Of a stretch of DNA of 64,000 nucleotides, positions 24,777 through 36,285 are shown piece by piece. Below the pieces are notes generated by a model, which had not been told where the DNA came from, did not search any database, and worked only from the letters and a program-made list of their open reading frames with translations. Within the stretch, counting starts at the first letter, position 1; the number at the start of each line of letters is the position of its first letter. The position numbers were made by a program, and so were the translations under genes. This DNA is from Combretum micranthum (lineage: Eukaryota > Streptophyta > Magnoliopsida > Myrtales > Combretaceae): contig JAMXBD010001394.1 in NCBI GenBank assembly GCA_024138025.1, positions 62,001 through 126,000 of the forward strand, read 5' to 3'.

Positions 24777-25380
24777 CACTATAATAAAATGAGCCTTTGG
24801 CTACGTCTAATAAACGTGGCTAAACATTAATTAAACGTGACCAAAGATTTTTTATCACATTTTTTTACATGTGGCCTATAGACGTCGCAAAAGGTCCGAA
24901 GTAGATTTGATAAGTAACGTTAAAAATTAAACACCATTAATGTTAGTTTAGCAGCTAAATACACTTTGTTGGGCTACGTTTAAACATGGCCTATTATCAT
25001 GTCTTCGTCACACTTATGTATAGCTAAATATGATTAATCTCCATCCCGCTAAATATAAAAGGAGGGAAACTTGTGATCAGCGACGTTTAAACGTAGGTAA
25101 ATATTTTTATTAGTAACGTGTAAACGTAAATAAATTACGTAATTGGCAATGTTTAATCGTGGTCATGCACAGGTTGAATAAGCTTTATATATTTCTTTTG
25201 GAAAACAATGGTGATTTATAAACGTGACAAATCTCATAATTACAGCAATTTAAATGTGGCTATTCTAATACATTGGCAACGTCTACATATAGGTATTCAA
25301 TTAAAATAGTAATTTATAAATGTGGTTGTTATTTTAATTTAGCGACGTTTACACATGGTTGTTCTTGTTAAGAAGAGATT
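24777..25380 (+). mobile_element. CACTA-like terminal region
   Basis: It begins CACTATAATAAAATGAG, close to the CACTA-superfamily terminus. It is followed by a dense field of short subterminal repeats, such as TAAACGTGGCTA, GCGACGTTTAAACG and AACGTGACAAA, in both orientations over about 600 bp. This subterminal structure is typical of En/Spm-type elements. I found no opposite end (...TAGTG with matching repeats), so the element seems truncated near LTR5-a. No transposase is visible. Confidence 0.5.
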
Positions 25381-25689
25381 AATGTTTAACTTGGTTTGAT
25401 TTGGCAATATATACTTATTTATTGTGTAATATATGCACAATTAGCAATATACACTTGTTCTTGTTCATAAATCCATTTTCCTTTATGTTGTTCTTATATA
25501 TAACTAAATAAATATATCTAAGTAGTTATATATATATATATATCTTTAAGAGCATATAAGCTCACTTGTCATTGCAATTTATTTACCTTCCTTGCAATTT
25601 ATTTATTTTTCCTTGTACTTTATTTACTTTCAAGTTGTCTTAAAATTAGTCTTTGTAGTCTTAGATTTGTCCTTATCAAGTCAAAACAA

Positions 25690-27700
25690 TTTTCTTTTTC
25701 TTTTGGGACTACTCTATTCTTAGTCCCGCAAGCCTTGAAAAAGCTAAGGTTCTCAATACTTGACAATTATTATTAATATGCTTATTGATTTCTTATATTC
25801 TTTATTATCTCATCCTGTGATATTTTTATCTTTTATAAACTACATAATCATATTCATACATGGCTAATAAGTTGTTGTCCAAATAAAAAGAAATCTTTTT
25901 ATGAAAGAATAAAATTTTATCACTAAATAAATGTTTTTCCCAAAGACTTAGAAAAATGTTTTCAAATAAATTTCTTTTAAAGGTTTATATAAGCTCATCA
26001 TGAAATTTCAAACTATTAACAAAAGAAGTTTCTTCAAAGTCTAAAGATACTTCCTTTTCAAATAACAAAAGAAATCTTGATATATAGATGATAACTTGAT
26101 ACTATTTTTACCAACTTTCTAAACCAAGAGCTAAACAAATGAAATAAAATTTCAAAGAATAAACTCATCAAGTACTACTAAAGAAAACTCTTGGAAACTT
26201 TATTTTTCAATTCATATAAATAAAATTGGTAGATAACCTCAAAAGACCAAACTTTATTTTCAACTCACTTTTGATAAACTAAAGAATCAAAATATAGAAT
26301 ATTAGATTTTGATCATCCGAAAATTTATAAGTTACTTCAACCACATAAAGTAAAGTTTAACAAATCCAATTTTTCCAAAACCTAGGAAAGGTTGTTTTAA
26401 GGAAATTAGTTAAATAAGACAACACCTATAGCATCATGCATAAATTATGAGTCTATTTATACACATAAGGAATTCTTTTCAAGTATATACATATTTGGGT
26501 TTTACTTAAACAAGCCTTAGTGAAAGAGGGATTAGAAAATGTTATTTTTCAAGAAAGGAATTTTCGTGTTAGATCTGTACCCTTCTAATTCGAGAGCCAA
26601 ATGACATTTTATAGTAAAAGTAACCTTAGAAATGGATAGATCTTTTCGAGTAGGTAGAAAACGACATATAATATGGCCATTTTAAGTTAAAACTTCCTTC
26701 AATCCGATTTGACTGCAATTTAGAGATAGACTTAGAATCTTTAAGTAGAAATTCTATAAAAGACTCATTTTGGGTATTTCATCTTGTTTAGGTAAAGAAA
26801 GAACCGATATCGCCTTTTTTCAAAAGATTATTTCGATTAGAAGCAATTGTCATAAAGTGAGTTAATCCCTTACTAATTACGTTTCCTTGATTGTGCTTGT
26901 AAATAGTAGCACTATAATATAAGGAAAAAGATAAATGAATAAATGTTGTGTGAATTAGATTCATGATTGAATGATGTGGTTGTTGAATAAAAACTAAGTA
27001 TATCGAAAGAAGATTTGATAAGTAATTTATGGCCTTTTGCAATAGTATCATAAATATTATTTGGTCACCTTTAACTTAAAACTGACAATAAATTGGAAAG
27101 ACCAATATTAAAAATAATTCATGCATAACATATTGTGAGTCACATTTAAATTTTTTTTTTCACTACTATTCTTCGTGTGGGAAACGAGGAGTTATAGTGG
27201 TGGCTAGTAGGAGCCGGAAAGTCTACATTAGCTAGTAGGAGCCGAAAAGTCTGCAATTATTGATGGTTGTATGGGTCAGTAACCACCTAACCCTCGACAT
27301 GAAGGGCGTAAAATCCTTGCTACACATGGTTTCCGATTAATCGTGTATATTTTGTTTGCTCATGTGATTGATGCATTCCCATATGATTGTCTAAAATACT
27401 TATATGTTTTAAGGAAATGCTTTGAAGAAGGGAGTTGTCTCACTAAGTTAGTTTTGCTTATATCCCTATAGGTTTTTGTTACAGTTTGATTACTTGTGGT
27501 TGGCACCAAGGAGCCTCTTTTGCTAGTTATGAGCCAAAATTACTAGAAGTTTTTAGAATAAGTTCACATATTTTAGTTTTTGGGTGTAGACTTCTAAGAG
27601 AAATCTCTATAGTTGACTTTGTAATATTCATGTATGTTTTTAAGATGGCATAGATTAAGCAAGGCTTTTAGTATGGGGGAATGCCCCTAAGAAGTTGTAA
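25690..27700 (+). mobile_element. LTR5-a, LTR-like copy
   Basis: The region 25690-26770 is the reverse complement of 34500-35750 (LTR5-b), for example the block around GACTAAGAATAGA and the block around GAAAAGATCTAT. The 3' part (27180-27560) contains the motif order seen in other LTRs here: a GGGCGTAAAATCC word, then TCACTAAG, then a CCCTATAGGTTTTTG segment. A 31-bp direct repeat with GTAGGAGCCG lies at 27200-27255. The ends are not defined, and there is no internal domain. Confidence 0.5.
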
Positions 27701-28018
27701 TAAACTTTTACCTCAATGATTAATGCATTTGCGACAAGAGAAATTTTACAAACATTAGCATACTATTTGTCTGTAAATGAGCATGTAACCTAATAGCATA
27801 TAACACCAGTCTCCTGCACGTAGATCGGATTGGAACCCACTTCTGTCTTAATGAATATATATATTGTTTAACTTTCAAAAAAAAAAAAAAAACAAAAAAA
27901 AAAGCCAAAAAAACAAAAGTGAGTGACAAAGAGGAGTAACATATGGGAAACGTATTTCACGTTTGTAAAGGATTGCCGAGGGGAAGAAAAGAGCTCCCCT
28001 TTGCTTAGGCTAATTGTT
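27701..28018. other. Short unassigned stretch with A-rich tract
   Basis: It holds an interrupted poly-A tract at 27877-27903 and otherwise unassigned sequence, ending at the copia LTR. Confidence 0.5.
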
Positions 28019-28363
28019 TGTAGACATAGAGTGCTAGAATATCATAATTTCTGGTCTTAAATAAAATATACGACAAGGAAGAAGAAAGAAAAGCCTTTAT
28101 GTTATGTTTTGTGGCTAAACTTCAGCACTTTTTTCATTTATAAGCTGATAGTTATATGTACAAAAGTTAGTATTGTTTGCTCAATACCAAACTTAACTAA
28201 TACATCAAGTCTTTTACATATACAATTTTCCAAAATGTAGATTTGTCAAATATTTCAACTAATAAAGCAAAAAACTCCTCAAAATAAGGATTATTTCCTT
28301 TTCAACTAATACTTCAACTAAAATGAAATATTACAAAAGATTTCTTAAAGTATTATTCTAACA
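28019..28363 (-). mobile_element. 3' LTR of reverse copia element
   Basis: On the reverse strand the LTR begins TGTTAGAATAATAC right after a purine tract (AAGGAGGAG, 28364-28373) and ends ...TGTCTACA at 28019. TG/CA termini, a 345-bp length and a polypurine tract in the right place fit a Ty1/copia 3' LTR. The partner 5' LTR is not found; LTR4-a cuts the element at 29682. Confidence 0.65.
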
Positions 28364-28800
28364 CTCCTCCTTGAGAATTTGCTTAGATACTCCAAGTTTT
28401 GGTCGATGTTAAAGTCTTCTTGACATCAAATTTTGTAGCCAACTATGTGGACTTCATGGATTGATCAATAACACAATCATGCATAGTAGGTCTATCGTGA
28501 TATTCCTTAATATTGGAGATGGTTTCTTCGAAATTCAACAATTCAAACCGAGAATTCTATAACTGTTGGTTGAGCAAAGAACATGCATCAACTATTCCAT
28601 CATGTTCAGCTTCAAAATGAATAGCACTTGAACTAATAAGGGAACAAAGTTTATGCTTTTCCTCTTATAACCTTTTATACACTACAACAGAGGTATATAG
28701 AGATTCAATCATGCAAGTTTGCTCCTTGACCTTTTGTAGCACGGTGGCAACTTTAGAGATAGCTTCCTGAAAGTTTTTCTTAAGCTTCATTCTTAGTTCC
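28364..28800 (-). pseudogene. Unrelated coding-like segment replacing copia reverse transcriptase
   Basis: Reverse-strand translation follows the copia linker (RRTSPLTEIYER...WKVAMKEL) in frame. It then becomes a Lys/Glu-rich, helix-prone sequence (LQKVKEQTCMIESLY; later SLLNQQL, EETISNIKEYHDR) where the reverse transcriptase should start. Four stop codons interrupt it before the purine tract. No RT, RNase H or other copia motif is present. It may be a captured host fragment or a module of a non-autonomous element. I do not recognise the source. Confidence 0.4.
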
Positions 28801-29560
28801 TTCATTGCAACCTTCCACTCATCTTCTTTAATAACTTCTTCATGGCATGTAGGTTTATATTATGCTATGCTTCTTCTCTCATAAATTTCAGTAAGTGGGC
28901 TTGTTCGTCTACTAGAACATCATCAAAATTTGCAATAGAAATTTCATCTTCTATTTTTTCCAATGTTTGGGCTATTGTTTCCCTAATTTGATCAACATTT
29001 GGGAACTTGAACTTCATTTATATCCTAATTCCATAATGTTGCTTCATCAAATTTGAAGTTTTTACTTACCAATATTTTTTTCGTAATCAAAATTGAAATT
29101 CTATAGCCTTTGGAGATAAAGTCATATCTTACAAAAATTCCCATCTTAGCTTTATGTCCTAACTTTCCTTTTTTCACATCAAGTGCATGCATGTAACATA
29201 AGCTTCCAAACACCTTATTGTGCTCTATAGCTACTTTGACTCCATGCCAAGCTTTGAATGGAGTTTTACCCTTAACGGCTTCAGTTGGAAGTCTATTTAA
29301 CAAGTATATAGTTTTATGGGTAACTTATGCCCAAAAATGCTTAAGCATCTCCTTTTGAAACAACGAGCACCTCACCATCTCCATAATAGTTCTATTTTTC
29401 CTCACACTTACTCCATTTCATTGTGGAATGTAAGGGACAATGAGCTAATGTTCAATTCTAGCCTCAACACAAAATTTGTTGAGCTTATCCAAGGTGTATT
29501 TAGTCATATTATCAGACTTTATCATGTTCTTCTAGCCTCCATGTTTGGTATCCATCATTT
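28801..29560 (-). pseudogene. Ty1/copia integrase C-terminal half (decayed)
   Basis: Reverse-strand frames show the end of the copia integrase core: a SDN-x-TKYTLDKLNKF region, then IVPY, NGVSVRKNRTIMEMVR and LNRLPTEAVKGKTPFKAW. These are followed by VFGSLCY and SKGYRI, and the linker with TEIYER and EWKVAMK. The longest clean frame is 29025-29303. Several stops and frame changes are visible, for example where EHQL should continue, so it is not functional. The upstream half of integrase, protease and gag are missing, cut off at LTR4-a. Confidence 0.8.
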
Positions 29561-31054
29561 TTTTTTTGCTAAATTTTTAATTCTTTTTTTTTCTTTTAGT
29601 TTTCTCACATAAAGGTCTTATGGATATAAATTTACTAGACATTTAGAGCTTACATTTCAAGTGACAAAGTGGAAGGAATAGTGTCACACCCCTACAAGGT
29701 ACCCTAGTCGTAATAGTACGCCATGTAACTAACTAAGGCCTCTAGAAAGTTAGATAAACACTATAACTAATGTTCCCTAATTGGAGTGGACAATGAAAAC
29801 AAGATCGAAAGTTGTTTGAGTGAGAAAAGATTGCATACATATATATATATAACAACAAAGGAACATATAATAAATCTAGAACTTCATAAAAGCTTTACAA
29901 ACCAAGGTCTACGGGCTTGAACCGAACCCCATAACCAAAATGGCTATAAAGATAAACAAACTTAACTTTAGCTATTATAACCATAACTAGTCTCTATTAC
30001 ATATATGGTCTTCGCCTTAACAAAATACATGGTCCAAAAAGTCTAACTCTCACACTTGAGCTTGGTTTGGTCTTCTTGCTTAAACCTTATAATTCAACAG
30101 TATAACAGAGTGTGAGCACATAAAGCTCAATGAATAACAAAATCTTAGCGCAAACGTTATGATCAAACAAGTAGAATTAGCAATCATATGCAACAAACGT
30201 GGTTTGAATAACTGGAATTCAAACCTATGGAGATTTACGCCCTCCCTAGGTGTTGAAGGATAATTTCAGTAATTCATGCCCATGAGAAACTCAATACCAA
30301 ATTAGAAGGATTTCTCTTCACCTAACCCGCCTAGGGGAATAGTCTCTACCAGAGCCCCACAGGACATGAGTAGTCTTTTAGAGAATCATTTTCGTTTTCA
30401 AAATAAAACTTTTGCTTGTCATTAAACTTGAGAAATCTCACTAAGTATTAACACTCTTAGGCCAACTCCGACATAGACGACCTCCTTCGAAGCCTGCTTA
30501 GTTTCTGTGAAGTTGACAACCCTATGGTAACCTATAAGTAGACTCACTGGTCCAACAAGCATTATTACATAATCGAATTTGTTAATACGTGACAAGAATA
30601 CCATGCTAATGCAATATGATGATGAGATGCATGTCATATTATTATTAAAAGTCTATTAAACTTAGTTCCATATTATCAAGTGATCATATCAACTTCAAAC
30701 ACTCAATGAGACAACTATATAGTAATTTCAAACAAGTGATTGTCACTTTGACTATTAAGAATTGCAATTCAAACATACATTACATACCGTGTAATAATTC
30801 CCATCCCCATGCAATTGATTCCTTATAGTTATAATTAAACTATATTCCACTACTTGCAAGCACAAAGAAAGTGCTAGAATTCAAGTTACTCACCCGTGCA
30901 TGCTCCCTAATTATCGTAATAGCCCAATGGGAAATCTAACTCGTGATCTAGGGTTCCTATAAGATAGAAAAGTTTATATTAATATCTACTTAACAAAGAC
31001 AAGAATGATTAAACAAGATTCTAAAGCTAAAAGAAACAAAGAAACACTCCAAAG

Positions 31055-31320
31055 CTGCCACGCTCCCCACCACGCTCCCCACCACGCCCCGTGCAAAGGG
31101 TCGTGTTGGACAAAGCATTACATAAGCCTCACCATGCTCTTCACCACACCCTGTGCTAAGGAACAAAATAGTGACTAATAGCCACCACGCCCCTTGCCAC
31201 CACCTCATGGTGGCAGGGTGAACGAAAAATAGAACTCACCATACCCCGCACTACGCCCCATGGTGGCCTAGATTTCACTATTTCGTAATCACCACGCCCC
31301 CACAATGGGCCGTGGTTCTT
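31055..31320 (-). repeat. GC-rich palindromic motif island of LTR4-a
   Basis: Repeated CCACGCTCCCCA, CCACGCCCC and CCATGGTGG words occur, with at least one hairpin (ACCACG...CGTGGT at about 31291-31315). The density of GC contrasts sharply with the flanks. An open reverse frame across it is a side effect of composition. Confidence 0.5.
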
Positions 31321-31742
31321 CTATAGCGAAATCACACATACTTCAAGCAATTTATACATACTTTAACCAATTCCAATTGTCTTGCTTTCATCCAAAACAC
31401 TTGTACATCATGATATAAGACTCAAATTCACCATCCACTCCTTCAAATACTCCAACTCATCTCTAAAACCACATCAAACTCCAACTATCAATCTAACCAT
31501 TCACTTCAAACATTGAAACTTCAAATCCACTTTTCTATATATATCACTAACTAAAACTCATAACCAAACTAATGAACTTCCAAAATCAGCCATAAACCAA
31601 CAACAACTCTTAACCTATAACTACTTAAACAAGCAAATAACAAGAATAAAACAAGAAACACTTACTTAAACTTGATTCGTCTTGAAGATGGAAGCTTGTC
31701 TTACTTTCCTTGACAATTTAAAAAGAAAAAAATTGAAGTTGA

Positions 31743-31770
31743 TGTGTGGTGTGTGTGTGTGTGTGGGTGT
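31743..31770. repeat. GT microsatellite
   Basis: A nearly pure GT run is present, with a second at 31896-31914; both lie near the promoter-side end of the reverse LTR4-a. Confidence 0.85.
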
Positions 31771-31980
31771 AACCATTGGTTTTGAAAGAGAGGACAGGGT
31801 AAGGAAGAGGAAAATTTATGCCTCTTTAAAAGATAAACACATGCATATATATAAATTCATATTTGACTTTTAACGCTTTTTTCAAACTTAATCAAGTGTG
31901 TGTGTGTGTGTGTGCATGGAGTTGTGGTAGTCTTCAAGTTTTAAATTTAGTAGCCGAAAAATTGATACAACACATATGAC

Positions 31981-32598
31981 ACTAACATATATTTCTATAA
32001 CATTAGAATTATTAATTAGCCTAACTCAAAACAAAGTTTAGTAACACAACAACTTATAAATTTCTATTCGACAAAATAATCTCTTATAAGAAGTTATATC
32101 AATAATATAGGTAATTTAGAAGTTATTATTTTATTTTATTTTTACGAAACTCAATACTCTAAAAGAGTAAAAGAAATACATAACTAACAATTTTCTTAAT
32201 CAAATCCATTGATGAATTTAAATTTCTATTCTGCTAAATTGATTTTTTAAAAACTATTATACTTAAATTTTACTTTAATAACAAATACTACCACATACAC
32301 AATCAAAACAAAAAATCTTACTTTAATTCTATTTATGAAAAACTTGGGGATTACAAATAAGGAACACAATATAAATGTAACTTAAATCAACATTTTACAG
32401 CTATGTTACGAGTAAATACTTTAATTCACAAGTTATCTTCTAAAAGTTTTTTGTTAGTTGCTATGAGATTTTCTTTGCAAACCACTACAATTAAATGTTT
32501 TTGTATTTTTGTTAGGTAATAATTGAATATATTGATGTTAGTAGCAGATATGTTAAGTGAACTATTGTGGTAGGCATGTTTTAAGCAGAACTAGTAGG
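31981..32598. other. Unassigned AT-rich DNA
   Basis: No supported feature is visible; it could include the undefined end of LTR4-a or the start of the copia LTR that ends near 33299. Confidence 0.5.
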
Positions 32599-32607
32599 TA
32601 AAGTCAA

Positions 32608-32859
32608 GGGAAAAAGCTTATTTTGATACCTAAACTTTCGTTCAGTGGATAATTAGGTACCTGAAATTTCAAGAAGACCAATTTCACTACCTCACTCTTT
32701 ATTGTCTCCTGAAGTAATGAACATGTGTCAAGCAATGAGTAGGTGAGGTATTAAAAAGGGGCATGAAAAGTTTGGTTAGGTATGAAATTGATCTTTTTGA
32801 ATGTTCAAGTATGAATTGCCTACTTGGCCAAAGTTAGGTACCAAAAGGGGCTTATATCC
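32608..32859. mobile_element. Mutator-like MITE, copy 1 of a pair
   Basis: The left end GGGAAAAAGCTTATTTTGAT is matched by the reverse complement of the right end, GGATATAAGCCCCTTTTGGT. Flanking 9-mers TAAAGTCAA (32599-32607) and TAAAGTTAG (32860-32868) are a degraded duplication. It shares TIR words (GGTACC, CCAAAAGGGGCTT, ACCAATTTCA) with the next MITE, 126 bp away. Confidence 0.65.
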
Positions 32860-32985
32860 TAAAGTTAGTAGGAAATGTTAAGTCATTTTGTACTATAAAA
32901 CAAATTTTATTATCATATATATTGGATGAAATCATATCAAATATAAGAAGGTTTGTAGAAAATATCCAACTTTTGTATTTCATAT

Positions 32986-33264
32986 AAGGAAAAGGCCCCT
33001 TTTCATACTTGGAACTTTGACGAAATGGACAATTATGTACTGAACTTTTAAAAAGACTAATTTCATACTTACTTAAACTTTTTGTGCTCCATTTCACTAT
33101 GTCACTTTTTTGTCCCTTGAATTGATGAACAGTACCAGGCAATGATTGGATGGGTAGTAAAAAGAGCACCAAAACTTTAAGTAGGTATGAAACTAGTCTT
33201 TTAAAAGTTTAGGCACCTAATTGTCCACTTCGTCAAAGTTCAAGTACCAAAAGGGGCTTTATCC
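32986..33264. mobile_element. Mutator-like MITE, copy 2 of a pair
   Basis: The left arm AAGGAAAAGGCCCCTTTTCA and right arm ending CCAAAAGGGGCTTTATCC are inverted and extend about 90 bases each with mismatches. Flanks ATTTCATAT (32977-32985) and ATATCATAT (33265-33273) fit a 9-bp duplication with one mismatch. The element sits inside the presumed copia LTR that ends near 33299. Confidence 0.65.
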
Positions 33265-33303
33265 ATATCATATATATTGGAAGGCATTTGGTTTTTACAA
33301 AAG

Positions 33304-33315
33304 TGGTATTAGACC
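33304..33315 (+). other. Copia primer-binding site
   Basis: TGGTATTAGACC, preceded by TTTTTACAAAAG, matches the tRNA-iMet type site (TGGTATCAGAGC) with two changes. An LTR therefore ends at about 33299. Its start is unclear because two MITEs lie in or next to it. Confidence 0.55.
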
Positions 33316-33393
33316 TTTGTACCTCAGGTTGTAGGTTTAATTATTGTTATTATTATTTTTTTGCGCCTTTTAGATTAAAAATACTTTGGGCTC

Positions 33394-34486
33394 ATGGCAT
33401 TTGGAAGTTTCTCTATTTCTAGATCTCTTATTTTTATGGGAGAGAACTATCAATTATGGGCTATCAAGGTGAAAGCATATTAGAAAGCTCTCGGTTTATG
33501 GGATGTGGTAGAACAAGGAGGAGTAGCAATTCTGCCATTGAGAGCTAATGCCACCTTAAATGAAATCAAAAAGCATGAAGAGTTGCTAACTAGAAGTCCT
33601 AAAGCTCTTAGAAGTCTTCATCTGGCAATATCAGAGGTAATATTTATGAGGATTATGATGTGTACACAATAAAGGAAGCATGAGACAAATTGAAAGAAGA
33701 GTTTGAAGAAAATGATAGAGTTAGAGTTGTCAAGTTGATAACTCTTAAAAGAGAGTTTGAATTACTCAAGATGAATAAGGCAGAAGGTGTGAAGGACTAT
33801 TCCACTAAGCTAATGGGGATGGTTAACCAAAAAAAAAAATTAGTGAAAATTTTCAAATTAAAAGGTGGTTGAAAAAATCATGGTAAGTTTGCTTAAGAAA
33901 TTTGAGTCCAAGATTTCTACCATAGAAGAATCTTGTGACTTGAGAACTCTTACAGTTGCTAAGATCAATCTCCAAGTTGCAAGCACAAGAGCAAAGGGGT
34001 CAATGAGGCCTAATGAAGTTGTTGAAGGGGCTCTCCAAGCAAAGCAAAATTTCAAGCCATTTAAGGAGAGTTAAAAGTTTACTATATACTAGTTTGAAAG
34101 AGGTAAACTTGCTAGAACCTCAAGAGAAACATTAAAGAAAGAAAGATTTCCACCATGTGCAATATGCAAAAGGACAAACCATTTTGGAAAAAAAAAATTG
34201 ATGGCAAAAGTAAGAAAAGACTCAAATTCAATGAAGATATTGCAAAAGGTATGGTCATGTGGAAAGATTCTATAGACTAAAGCAAAGACAGTCCAATAAA
34301 AAATCTCCATAGTAAGCTAATTTTACTAATGAATAAAAGAAATTTCAAGTTGAAGAATATTTGTTCATGGCTACCCACTCTCTCAAGACTACAGAAAAAT
34401 GTACCTAGTTTATGATAGCAGGTGTATAAGCCACATGACAAGAGAAGAATATTTGTTTGATTCTTTAGATGGATAATGCTGAACTA
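33394..34486 (+). pseudogene. Ty1/copia gag-protease pseudogene
   Basis: The conceptual product starts with a copia Gag N-terminus (FMGENYQLWAIKVKAY, then a stop at 33481). It runs through ALGLWDVVEQ, a KHEELLTRSPKALRSLHLAI region, and in other frames LKEEFEENDRVRVVKL, then FESKISTIEES. Two Cys-rich remnants at about 34149-34180 and 34237-34263 (the latter CRYCKRYGHVERF) are zinc-knuckle relics. YDSRCISHMTREEYLFDS near 34409 is the protease start, with the catalytic-loop Gly changed to Arg. Many stops and frameshifts show it is dead. It ends abruptly at LTR5-b. Confidence 0.8.
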
Positions 34487-34503
34487 AAGTTAAGTCATGA
34501 AAT

Positions 34504-34554
34504 GGTGAAAATTCCAACTTAAAATTCATATAGGTGAAAATTCCAACTTAAAAT
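34504..34554 (+). repeat. Short direct duplication
   Basis: A 22-bp unit, GGTGAAAATTCC plus ten bases, occurs at 34504-34525 and again at 34533-34554, right at the junction between the copia pseudogene and LTR5-b. Confidence 0.75.
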
Positions 34555-36277
34555 GGCAATAACTTGCCTGTTTTAACTCGGAATTTCGCATATAATATAC
34601 CATTTTCTACCTATTTGAAAAGATCTATATGTTTCTAAGGTTATTTTTATCATAAAAAAAGTCATTTGGGTCTTGAAACTGTAAGGTACAGGTTCACCAT
34701 GAAAATTCTAGTTTTCAAAACTTAAATTTGCAAACATTTCTTTATAAAAAAAAAAAAGTACTTGTACCAAAATATAGATATTATTATAGTTAGAAAACCT
34801 TTAGAATATATATATATACACACACACACAATGATTCATATCTTATGTATGAATTTAATGAAGTTGTCTCAACAATGGTTTTTGTGAAAGCCATTTTCTA
34901 GCAATTGGAAAAGCAAAACTTTGAAAATTTCCATTAGTTTGGGAGAAATTTCTTGAATCATTTTAAATGAGTATTTTCTCCTTTTAATTCTATTCCCTAG
35001 TCTTTCAAATTTCACTAAAAATGATTTTTGTCTTTCTAAGTTCCTTATAACTTAATTTCTAGGGGTTGAGAGGGTAGTTTCTAAATACTATTTTAGAGTA
35101 GTTAAAATTTATCAAACTTAACATTTTCTAAACTTTTCCTAAAGTTTATTTCATTTAATTAAAATAATTTCCTAAACTTTTAACCAATCTTATTTCTTAA
35201 GAACATTATATTTTTTAAAAGAAACATTCTTGGTGATTTTTCAATCTACTCTATTCCTTGATATTCTGGAGTATTGGTGAAATTTCTTGATGAAGTTTAG
35301 TCAAAATTTTTTTAATCAAGAATTTGAAAATTTAAATTTAAAGCAAACTTTTTCACTTCATTGTTTTGTAAAGTGTATATATGATATATCACTTTATGTA
35401 TCATCTAAAAATTCCTATGTTCTTTAGTTACTAAAAAACTTATGATGAACTCCTCTAGATCTTTGGAAAAGATTTGCTAAGATAAATTCCTACGTCTTTA
35501 TATAAAAAACATTTCTTACATGACAAAACTTTACTTTGGAAAGAACTCTCATTTCTCTTTTTATTTAAGAAAATTTTGTGAGATAACATCAACATGCTCA
35601 TGCATGATCATGAATACGTAATCATGAGAAATAATAAATATCATAATAAGATAAGATAATTATAAGAGATAGTAAAAGCATAATATTAATATCAAGCATT
35701 GGGAACCTTAACTTCATCAAGGCAGCCCGAGACTAAGAATAGACTAGTCCAAAAAAGAGAAAAGAAAAAGCATTAATAATAGCAACTTAAAGAAAGTTAG
35801 TGAGCATTAGGCTCTAAAAATATATAGATATACATATATTAATAATATATATAAAGTTAGATTAGAGCATAATAACAACAATAATATCATTAATAATCAA
35901 CATATATATAAGCGTAATAACAACATAGTAAAATTGGAATTTCATGTACAAGAACAAAACATGAACATATTATTGCTTTTACTACTCATATGAGTTTCAA
36001 ACAACACCATGGTCATGCTAGTTATATGACATGAGTAAATAAAATAGGAATAAGAGTTTTACCTAAAGTGTTTATGGTGTAGGATGAAGGTAGTGAATGT
36101 ATGGTTATGTAGCTAGTGAGAAATGGTAGATGGTTTGTGTATAGAGGAGGATTTGTGTATGTGTTTGGTGAAAGAGAGTTTTGGTAGAGGAAAATTTTGT
36201 GGAGAGGGTTGTGGAGTGAATTTGAGAGAGTTGTGTTATGTGTAAAGATGGTGTGGAAGAAGTGGAGGGAGAGGGGG

Positions 36278-36285
36278 TATTTATA
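36278..36285 (-). promoter_or_regulatory. TATA box of LTR5-b
   Basis: On the reverse strand TATAAATA is followed directly by CCCCCTCTCCCTCC and a long pyrimidine-rich leader, the usual plant TATA plus Y-patch arrangement. The leader gives the long Ser/Thr-rich open frame at 36105-36707, which is not a gene. Confidence 0.55.

Larger units (their letters stand above)
29682..31980 (-). mobile_element. LTR4-a, reverse-oriented LTR
   Basis: TGTCACACCCCTACAAGG at 29682 is the reverse complement of the GGGGTGTGACA end common in long plant LTRs, and it cuts the copia remnant. Read in reverse it holds the same signposts as other LTRs here (TTTACGCCCTCC at 30237-30248, a GTAAGTG donor-like site near 31658-31664). 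A GC-rich island with CCACGCCCC, GGGCCGTGG and similar words lies at 31055-31320. The right end is unclear, so the span is approximate. No protein domain is present. Confidence 0.5.
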
